This document shows positions 14,356-20,652 of a stretch of DNA of 20,652 bases, one piece after another (the first letter of the stretch is position 1; each line of letters starts with the position of its first letter). The position numbers were made by a program, and so were the translations under genes. This DNA comes from JBLHLB01 sp047618505 (GTDB lineage: Bacteria; Planctomycetota; UBA1135; GCA-002686595): NCBI GenBank assembly GCA_047618505.1, contig JBLHLB010000033.1, positions 1 to 20,652 of the forward strand, in the 5' to 3' direction. A model generated the notes under the pieces. The model did no database searches. It was not told where the DNA came from and saw only the letters and a list, made by a program, of their open reading frames with translations.

Positions 14356-15903
14356 ATGGCACGCGTTGCTTTCGTCGTCACCACCTGCCACGAGTTCGAG
14401 GGCATCAAGGCCCTTTCTGCTACCCTGAAGCAGCATGGGCATACCTCCGACTGTTTCATTACATCGGAGGAAAAGGACTTCGAGGGTGCAGTGCGGGACT
14501 GGCGCCCGGATGTGGTGGGGATTTATGCGACCACGGGCCAAGAGAGGTGGTGCTATCCACTGATTGAGCGCTGGCGCCGTGACCTGGGGCACCTGAAGGT
14601 CGTTATGGGGGGGCCGCACCCGTCCTTTGAGACGGATGTCCTGCGCGACGAGGAGCACGTGGACGCGACCATCAAGGGAGAGGCGGAGTTCGCCATGCTG
14701 GATCTGGTCAATGCCTGGGAGGCCAACAACCCGATCGGGGACATCCTCAACATCGGTGTCATGCGCGACGGGATTCCCTTCCAGAACATGATCCGTCCGA
14801 TCGTGCAAGACCTGGACACCTTGCCGTTCCCTGATGTTGATATTTTCTATCGCTATCCGTTCCTCAGGAACAAGCGTGTCTTGCAAGTGCACGCTAGCCG
14901 CGGCTGCCAGAACAATTGCACTTATTGCACTGTTCCCCTGATGAAGAAGGAGTGGGTCAGCGACCGTAAGAAAGAGAAGTTCAACCGCACCAAGTCGGTG
15001 GACTACCTGTGCGAGGAGATGAACGATGTCCTGGCGCGCTACCCCGGCTTCCGCATGGTGAACTTTGGCGATGCGGCCTTGAACATGTACCGCGGCTGGG
15101 TGGAGGAGTTTGCGGAAAAGTGGCCGAAGCGCGTGGGGTTGCCCTTCGCCTGCAACGTCAACATCAACTACCTAAATGAAGACGACATTGTCGCCCTCAA
15201 GCGAGCTGGTTGCGTCTCTGTCCAGTTCGGCTTGGAGTCCGGTAGCGAAGACGTACGCCTAAATGTCTACAAGAAGGGTTACACGGACGAAATCGTCGCG
15301 CGCATCCCCAAGCTCCTAAAGAAGCATCAGATCAGCTTCCGCACGAACAACATGATGGGTTCGCCAGCGGAGTCACTGGAAGACATGTTTGAAACCGTGC
15401 GCGCGAACAAGCGCATCAAGCCCGAAGGCTGCACGGTCCTGATCTATCGACCCTTCCGTTCCACTGTCCTTGGTCGCGAGGACTTCGCCACGGGGCGCGT
15501 TGACGAAGGTAAAGACATCGGCCCCTCCCTGCACTTCGACTCACAGATGAAGCGTGATGATCTACGTGAAGTCGTCAATCTGCAGAAGCTCTTCAATATC
15601 GCCGTTTATATGCCCGGTGGTGAAGCCCTAGTACGGCGTCTGATTCGGCTCCCGCGCAACCCGATCTACGATTGGACGCACTTGGCTTTCCTTTGGTATC
15701 AGCACGCGGTCGTTTCCGGTTACGGCATGGCCGATGACCTAAAGCTGGGACTCAAGAATCTGGGGCAGATCTTTGGGCAACGCACAGGCGGCGCCGGGGG
15801 CACCGGCGGCAATGGTGCCGATTCGGGTGATAGTGGCATGGGCGTACCGATCAAGAACCAGTTCCTGGAAACGATCGATAGCGGCCTGGACGCGTCGCAC
15901 TAG
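14356..15903 (+). CDS. Second B12-binding-type radical SAM protein
   Basis: The product is 515 residues. An N-terminal Rossmann-like B12-binding-type domain (about 1-125; PDVVGIYATTG, LKVVMGGPHPS, GEAEFAMLDL) precedes the radical SAM core with SRGCQNNCTYC, where Cys184, Cys188 and Cys191 are the cluster ligands. Later motifs are FGDAALNMYRGW, VSVQFGLESGSEDVR and NNMMGSPAESLEDMF. Near the C-terminus is a Gly-rich stretch of about 20 residues, probably flexible. I place the start at ATG 14356, directly before the Rossmann domain; an in-frame ATG at 14251 would overlap the divergent gene and add 35 residues without family support. The pair with 12785-14293 shares architecture but is divergent in sequence. 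Substrate unknown. Confidence 0.9.
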   Translation: MARVAFVVTTCHEFEGIKALSATLKQHGHTSDCFITSEEKDFEGAVRDWRPDVVGIYATTGQERWCYPLIERWRRDLGHLKVVMGGPHPSFETDVLRDEEHVDATIKGEAEFAMLDLVNAWEANNPIGDILNIGVMRDGIPFQNMIRPIVQDLDTLPFPDVDIFYRYPFLRNKRVLQVHASRGCQNNCTYCTVPLMKKEWVSDRKKEKFNRTKSVDYLCEEMNDVLARYPGFRMVNFGDAALNMYRGWVEEFAEKWPKRVGLPFACNVNINYLNEDDIVALKRAGCVSVQFGLESGSEDVRLNVYKKGYTDEIVARIPKLLKKHQISFRTNNMMGSPAESLEDMFETVRANKRIKPEGCTVLIYRPFRSTVLGREDFATGRVDEGKDIGPSLHFDSQMKRDDLREVVNLQKLFNIAVYMPGGEALVRRLIRLPRNPIYDWTHLAFLWYQHAVVSGYGMADDLKLGLKNLGQIFGQRTGGAGGTGGNGADSGDSGMGVPIKNQFLETIDSGLDASH

Positions 15904-15950
15904 CCTCTGACCTCGGAAAGGACTGCTAACGCTCTACCCGCGGTTGGTCG

Positions 15951-16820
15951 ATGAACAGGGCGCTAGCCCTCGCCAGCCCGATGTTTAATAAGCGATCGAA
16001 GCGGAAGCCCATGCGTCAAGCGGCCGAACTCGCCCCCTTCCCCGGGGTGGCGCTGCGGGTCATGCAGTTGGCGACCGAAGCAGACACAGGTCCAACAGAT
16101 CTGATCGGGGCGATGCGCGCTGATGCCGCGATTAGCGGCCGAATTCTGCGTTTGGCGAACTCGAGCCTCTACGGCTTCCGTCAGCGCATAGACACTCTGT
16201 CCGCAGCGGGTATGGCCCTCGGGAAGACGCGACTAGTGGAAGTCACCCTGGCGTCGGTTGTGTCGCTCTACCACGCGCCCCGTGGGTACCTGGACGGGCG
16301 GGTGAGTCACCTTCTTTGGCGCCGCTCCCTTGCCACGGCCCTATGCGCCCAGGGCCTGGCCGCTGAGCACGGCGTCGATCCCTCGCGAACTTTCTTCGCC
16401 GGGCTATTCCTTCCCATCGGACTCTTGCGCTTTCACCAGGTCTACCCGCCACACGTCGTTGAGCGCGTTCGGGTGGCCTACGCCTCAGGCCTGAGCGGTC
16501 CCCAGGCGGAACGCCAGGTCTTCGGTCTTGACCACATCCAGGAGGGGGCCCGCCTCGTGCGTGACTGGGAACTGCCAGCCTGGATTTCCTACAGCATGGG
16601 GGAGAGTCGAGCCACCCAGCCCATAGACCTGGTCGGGTCCTGTCTGCGCAAGGCAGACCTGGTGGCATGCTCCATGCTCCACAGGGACGGCGAGCTGGCC
16701 GAGGAGGACCGCTGGAGCGTGGATATGCCGGCCCTTGAGGGAATGCTCGAGAGTGGTAGTGCAGAGGATCTGATGGCAGATCTGCGCGAGCGCACAAAGG
16801 CCTTCGACGCCGCTGCCTAA
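15951..16820 (+). CDS. HDOD-domain protein
   Basis: The product is 289 residues, nearly all one HDOD domain (about 20-225), a fold related to HD phosphohydrolases but without the catalytic metal residues. Signs are LAPFPGVALRVMQLATEADT, AAISGRILRLANSSLYGFRQ, and LSAAGMALGKTRLVEVTLAS. HDOD proteins usually act in signalling or regulation, in unclear ways. Compared with the EAL-HDOD protein at 755-1993, it lacks any sensory or output domain. It follows the radical SAM gene by 47 bp on the same strand and may be co-transcribed. Other in-frame ATGs at 15981 and 16011 are possible starts; no strong ribosome site decides. Confidence 0.85.
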   Translation: MNRALALASPMFNKRSKRKPMRQAAELAPFPGVALRVMQLATEADTGPTDLIGAMRADAAISGRILRLANSSLYGFRQRIDTLSAAGMALGKTRLVEVTLASVVSLYHAPRGYLDGRVSHLLWRRSLATALCAQGLAAEHGVDPSRTFFAGLFLPIGLLRFHQVYPPHVVERVRVAYASGLSGPQAERQVFGLDHIQEGARLVRDWELPAWISYSMGESRATQPIDLVGSCLRKADLVACSMLHRDGELAEEDRWSVDMPALEGMLESGSAEDLMADLRERTKAFDAAA

Positions 16821-16874
16821 GGGGGCCTAGGGCACCTGGCGAGGCCTTTCTCCGCCATCCGAGCCAGCTATCAA

Positions 16875-16884
16875 GGCCCGGGCC
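16875..16884. other. Palindrome GGCCCGGGCC between the HDOD and VWA genes
   Basis: A 10-bp self-complementary GC-rich sequence lies in the 106-bp gap 16821-16926. It could be part of a terminator or an operator. No T tract follows. Confidence 0.2.
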
Positions 16885-16926
16885 AATCGCGTCGATCACC
16901 CTGGGAGGTCCCTCTGGCATCTCCCC

Positions 16927-19728
16927 ATGCGATTCGTCTACACCCTGCGCGCCCTCCGTTCCTCTGCTGCGGCGCTCCTGATCTGTGTCCTCTGCCTGGT
17001 CCCGGTGGCGAGCGCTCGGCCCATGCTGGGCAGCGGCGACATCGCCGATGGCAAGCTCAACCTGCTGGTGTACTTCACCTATGCCGAATCAGATCCGAGC
17101 GCTTGGGAACCTGTCTTTGAGGAGTACTCGAAGCTGCTCCTGAATGCGACGGAAGGTGTGCTGCAGCTGGGGCAAGTTCAGTTCACATCCTGCGCTGCGC
17201 TGAGCGATGAGGCTGACGTGTGGGTGCTTAATGACAATAGCGGGGCGCGGGCGCACATCGGTGGATTGGGGCGTAGCGGTCAGCACATCACCATCTCCCA
17301 GACGCACCGTTCCACCACTGGTTTTGCCCGTGGACAGTTCGGTTTGGCACACGAGACCGGGCACTATGTTTGGTCGCTATACGACGAGTACTTGGGCTTC
17401 ATCGACGGGGTGCCGGGGACGAGCCCCAAACACTTCTGTTCGACTGCCACCGGTGCCATTGGATGCCTGATGGATGGGGGCACGACGGTGTTTCCGAACT
17501 TCCTGCGAACGGAGTTCTGCACCGACGTAAGCGCGGCCTTCCCCGATACGATTCACAACGATGGATTGATCGACGTCAACGGGGATTTTGTCGTCACGAA
17601 CCAAGAGTATGTATACAGCACATCCTGCTGGCGACAGATGCAGCGCGACGGCAGCGCCGGCCTGACGCACCCCTCGACGGAGCCCACGGACGTGGACTTC
17701 ACCCACGAGAATGTGGTCTTTGACCTGGATCGCTACTACGGCACCCTCGCCATGGGGCTATTGGTGGACACCTCCGGCAGTATGTCCGCCAGCGGTCGAC
17801 TGGACGGCGCGATCCTCGGGAGCGAGCTGGCCTTGGGGATGTTGCGCGACGGGGAAACCCAGGCGGTTTACGGCTTCGACGATACTCTCACGACCGTCGT
17901 TGCACCCCAGACCGTGACGAGTTCGCGACGCGACGCGGCCATTTTGAAGGTCGGCACACTCGTGGCTTACGGTGGCACCCAGGCGGGGGAGGCCCTACTC
18001 GATGTGGCCCAGGATATCGGCGACTCCGACGCCTGCCGTCGCTTCCTGATACTCCTCACCGATGGCATTTCCTCGAGCCCAGATGTGAATGAAGCCGAGG
18101 TACTCCAGGCTCTTCTACTCAACGACGTTCAGGTCTACACAGTTGCCCTTGGCAGTTTCACGAACGATAGCGCCCTGATGGAGTTGGCCAGTACGACCGG
18201 CGGGCAGTTCTTTTCCGCGCCCACACCCGCAGAGGTCCCCGGGGTCTTTGCGCAGATCTTCGCCCTTGCCGGGGGCGGTTCCTTGTCAGGCTCCTTCCAG
18301 GGACCGGGTGCTTCAGTGGGGCAAACGATCGAATTCAGCGTTGATGTCCCTGTTGACTCGGACGCCTTGACCGTGGCCTTGGCCGCAGCCGTGGAAAGCG
18401 ATCCGGTGCTCGAACTCCTAGGGCCCTCGGGGAGTGCGGTCTCCTCCGATAGCCCGCCCACAGGTGTCGAGTTTGTGCAAGCCGGAGATGTGCTCCTACT
18501 GCGCGTGCCCAATCCCCAGGTTGGTACCTGGCGCATTGGTTTCGCCACCCGTTCTGCGGTGGCCGCTGAGGTTACTGTGCACGCCGCGATCGAGTCGCGC
18601 TTGCTGTCGGTCACCACAGCCGTCGCCGCCGATCTCGTGGAGATGGGCGAGCCCGCGCACCTGGAGGTCTCCGTTGTCTTTGGTGTGCCCGTGGCCGGCG
18701 CAGTTGTCAGGGGCACAGTCCTTGGACCCGATGGCTACCGTGAGCCCCTCGCGCTCTTCGATGACGGTCACCCCTCCAATGGCGATCTGCAGTCAGGCGA
18801 CGGTATTTACTCCGCTCTCCTGAGCGAGTTCGCCGGGCCGGGCATCCACCGGGTGGACTATGACGTTGTGAACATCAATGGCATCGCCGCTTCGAATCGC
18901 GAGTGCGGTGTCTTCGGACTTGGATCTCGTTCTGCGGCAGACTCAATGGCTGGCCCGCGCGAGGATGGCGCGGAGTTCCTGCCTGTGGCGCCCTTCTCGA
19001 TGCGAACGTCACGGACCTTCCTCGTCATCGACAGCGGCGGTCCGCCCCAAGCGGGGACCGCAGAGTTGCGTCCCCATTCCACCGGTCCCACCGGTGGCGA
19101 GGGCGGAGCCCTCGCGTTCACCTTGGCCGTTGGACCGGAACAGGCCCTACGACTCGAGCGACTTGAGTTGGAGTTTCCCGCGGGAGCCGAGGACTTCGAC
19201 GGCTACGAGTTGTACTTGGATCAGGACTTGGATGGCCGTCTCGATCGACCGCGTAAACCCTTAGCGCGCGCACGTGCGAACGGTCAAGCACTGGTCATGG
19301 AGCGGGCGGAAGGTGACCTTGCCTTGCTCCCACGGGGGGCTGTCACAGGCTTCTTGCTCGTGGCACCGATCTCTCCGCGAGCAGCACAGCTGAGCGCGGC
19401 GGCGGGTGGTCTTCTCGCACCTGATTCCTCCAGGAACCTTGGTGGGCTTCCACTGGTTCGGGTCCTCTCCACGGGCACTATTTTGCTGGGTTTCATGCTG
19501 CTTTTTCGGGCCCGGGCGAAGTACACGAGCAAGCGCCCTTGGACCCTTGCGTCGGGTGCCTCTGCGGCGGCGCTGCTCCTGATGATTGCACCCGCTTGTC
19601 ACAGTCGCGGCGGCGCAGAGCTCCTCTCTGCCGAGCTCGACCCCGCCGATCTTGTGCTCTTCAGCGCCTCTACGGGACATGCCGTTTCCGTGGCCGGAGA
19701 TCCGCTCCGGATAGTTCTCTCGCGCTAA
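16927..19728 (+). CDS. CLCA-like secreted zincin with VWA domain and C-terminal membrane anchor
   Basis: The product is 933 residues. A signal peptide (about 1-30) is followed by a zincin-like domain with HETGHYVWSLYDEY: His142, Glu143 and His146 form HExxH, and Asp153 sits where CLCA proteins have the third zinc ligand. A VWA domain starts at about 272, with the MIDAS motif DTSGS at 281-285 and later TDGISSS. Beta-rich domains follow, including one with LFDDGHPSNGDLQSGDGIYS, and one like the choice-of-anchor type (FDGYELYLDQDLDGRLD). Two hydrophobic segments near the end, around VLSTGTILLGFMLLF and AAALLLMIAPAC, probably anchor it, with a short tail after. Animal CLCA proteins are self-cleaving; activity here is inferred. 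A GGGAGG at 16903-16908 is too far from the ATG to be its ribosome site. Confidence 0.88.
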   Translation: MRFVYTLRALRSSAAALLICVLCLVPVASARPMLGSGDIADGKLNLLVYFTYAESDPSAWEPVFEEYSKLLLNATEGVLQLGQVQFTSCAALSDEADVWVLNDNSGARAHIGGLGRSGQHITISQTHRSTTGFARGQFGLAHETGHYVWSLYDEYLGFIDGVPGTSPKHFCSTATGAIGCLMDGGTTVFPNFLRTEFCTDVSAAFPDTIHNDGLIDVNGDFVVTNQEYVYSTSCWRQMQRDGSAGLTHPSTEPTDVDFTHENVVFDLDRYYGTLAMGLLVDTSGSMSASGRLDGAILGSELALGMLRDGETQAVYGFDDTLTTVVAPQTVTSSRRDAAILKVGTLVAYGGTQAGEALLDVAQDIGDSDACRRFLILLTDGISSSPDVNEAEVLQALLLNDVQVYTVALGSFTNDSALMELASTTGGQFFSAPTPAEVPGVFAQIFALAGGGSLSGSFQGPGASVGQTIEFSVDVPVDSDALTVALAAAVESDPVLELLGPSGSAVSSDSPPTGVEFVQAGDVLLLRVPNPQVGTWRIGFATRSAVAAEVTVHAAIESRLLSVTTAVAADLVEMGEPAHLEVSVVFGVPVAGAVVRGTVLGPDGYREPLALFDDGHPSNGDLQSGDGIYSALLSEFAGPGIHRVDYDVVNINGIAASNRECGVFGLGSRSAADSMAGPREDGAEFLPVAPFSMRTSRTFLVIDSGGPPQAGTAELRPHSTGPTGGEGGALAFTLAVGPEQALRLERLELEFPAGAEDFDGYELYLDQDLDGRLDRPRKPLARARANGQALVMERAEGDLALLPRGAVTGFLLVAPISPRAAQLSAAAGGLLAPDSSRNLGGLPLVRVLSTGTILLGFMLLFRARAKYTSKRPWTLASGASAAALLLMIAPACHSRGGAELLSAELDPADLVLFSASTGHAVSVAGDPLRIVLSR

Positions 19729-19743
19729 TGCTCCGCTCGTCTC

Positions 19744-19769
19744 TCCCAGGCCTGGGACGTGCGTTCCCA
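19744..19769 (+). terminator. 14-bp palindrome with an alternative hairpin after the VWA gene
   Basis: TCCCAGGCCTGGGA (19744-19757) is a perfect palindrome 15 bp after the stop codon. Its right half, TGGGA (19753-19757), can instead pair with TCCCA (19765-19769). It may be a terminator or a regulatory site for the next gene; no T tract follows. Confidence 0.35.
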
Positions 19770-19886
19770 CGGGTCGTCGCCGGGAATCGCCACTCTCAAG
19801 TGGGTCCATGCCGGGGCCGAAGGTCCAAAGGTGACTTCTTCCCCTCGCTGTCCCACGGGGAGCAACCCAGCGCGCGCCACCTGCGC

Positions 19887-20652
19887 ATGTCTCGCCTGCA
19901 GCTCATGATTAGGCATACAAATCGAGTCGTCCTGCTTTCCTTGCCTCTCTTCCTTGGTGCCTGCGGAGGCGGCGGAGGCGGCGGCGGATCCTCCAGCGGT
20001 GAGACAGTTGGCCTGGAACCCCCGGGTGAATTGAATCTGGTGGAGCCCGTGGGGGAGTCCAGCCTGGAGGGTGATCCGACTATCGGTGGCCTCAACCTGC
20101 CGGAGACCTCCGATTACGTGACCGACACCGCGCGGACAAACGTCTATGACCCTGCGATCGAGTCATTGCAGACATTGAATAGCATCCTGTGTTACCTGGA
20201 CTTGGCGGGGTCGAACCTGTTGGTCAATGAGCCCCCGTTCCTTTCTCAGATCGACCCCAGTCTGTGCGAAGAGGGACAGGACGGAGACTCCCTTGGTTCC
20301 GAAGATGGTCAGTCCTCCGGCGCGACTAGCTTCGAGCTATGGACAGTGGAATCGACACGCGCGAGCAACTCCGTGTCGCAGGTTTCAAAGCTCTGGGTAC
20401 CGCGCGAGAATGAGACGGGCGGAATGGGGCCCGAGATCGAAATCCGCGTTCAGGTGGAGATCGAAGAGGGCGCCTCCGATGACAATCCCTTTGGCCAGTG
20501 GGGCATGAGTTTCGCGGGTGCCATTACCGCCAACTCCACCATCGTGGATCCGCCCTTCTACGGCGTTATCCAGACAGTGGATACCACCGGAGGCGACATC
20601 GGATTCACTTTCTATGAGGCCAGTGGTGATGTGGACATGGCTCCGGCTGTGG
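19887..20652 (+). CDS. Lipoprotein of unknown function, N-terminal part (runs off the window)
   Basis: The frame is open from ATG 19887 to the window end, 255 codons. Residues 1-26 form a lipoprotein signal: Arg residues, the hydrophobic stretch VVLLSLPLFLGAC, and Cys26 as the lipidated residue in an LGAC lipobox. Eight Gly residues and a Ser/Glu linker follow, typical of a flexible tether. The mature part contains SLQTLNSILCYLDL and VNEPPFLSQIDPSLCEEGQD, with two further Cys that could form a disulfide, then a beta-rich region around FELWTVESTR and IEIRVQVEIEEG. I do not recognise the function. It lies 158 bp after the VWA gene on the same strand; both are envelope proteins. ATG 19905 is another possible start. 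Confidence 0.85.
   Translation, partial: MSRLQLMIRHTNRVVLLSLPLFLGACGGGGGGGGSSSGETVGLEPPGELNLVEPVGESSLEGDPTIGGLNLPETSDYVTDTARTNVYDPAIESLQTLNSILCYLDLAGSNLLVNEPPFLSQIDPSLCEEGQDGDSLGSEDGQSSGATSFELWTVESTRASNSVSQVSKLWVPRENETGGMGPEIEIRVQVEIEEGASDDNPFGQWGMSFAGAITANSTIVDPPFYGVIQTVDTTGGDIGFTFYEASGDVDMAPAV

Overview
The window is 20.65 kb of GC-rich, gene-dense bacterial DNA. Most start codons lack a clear Shine-Dalgarno sequence, and several genes encode secreted or membrane-anchored proteins: carboxypeptidase-regulatory-like repeats, a CLCA-like zincin/VWA protein, a Gly-rich lipoprotein and a thioredoxin-TPR protein. Together with EAL-HDOD/HDOD signalling proteins and B12-type radical SAM enzymes, this fits a Planctomycetota-like or deep-branching environmental bacterium. 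That placement is an inference; there is no rRNA or marker gene to fix it. No tRNA, rRNA, CRISPR array, insertion sequence or phage gene was seen.

Layout. 1-551 (-): N-terminal part of an exported protein of unknown function, cut by the window edge. 755-1993 (+): EAL-HDOD signalling protein behind a leader with two hairpins. 2181-3650 (+): pyruvate kinase. 3750-6634 (+): a cluster of a FlhG/MinD-like ATPase, a ParA-type ATPase and a helix-hairpin-helix-like protein. It ends at a 26-bp perfect hairpin (6686-6741) shared with the convergent gene. 6784-7890 (-): exported thioredoxin-TPR protein with an in-frame TGA exactly at the first redox position of the CxxC motif, read here as selenocysteine (Sec61-Gly-Trp-Cys64). 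8191-9417 (+): class I aminotransferase. 9436-9852 (-): frame-broken remnants of the last module of the neighbouring gene. 9866-12775 (-): membrane-anchored protein of about eight Ig-like/carboxypeptidase-regulatory repeats, 9 bp behind 12785-14293 (-), a B12-binding-type radical SAM protein. 14356-15903 (+): a second such radical SAM protein, divergent from the first. 15951-16820 (+): HDOD protein. 16927-19728 (+): CLCA-like zincin plus VWA protein. 19887-20652 (+): lipoprotein, cut by the window edge.

The strongest discovery candidate is the selenoprotein. A six-frame ORF caller splits it at the TGA into a short signal-peptide ORF and a headless TPR ORF, so routine annotation would miss it. 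The two halves share one frame, the TGA sits where thioredoxin-fold proteins carry the catalytic Cys, and two hairpins follow it. Other genes here end in TGA (6632-6634, 12785-12787), so TGA has not been reassigned wholesale. Secondary points are the ParA/FlhG/HhH cluster without ParB, the decayed C-terminal modules, and the divergent radical SAM pair.
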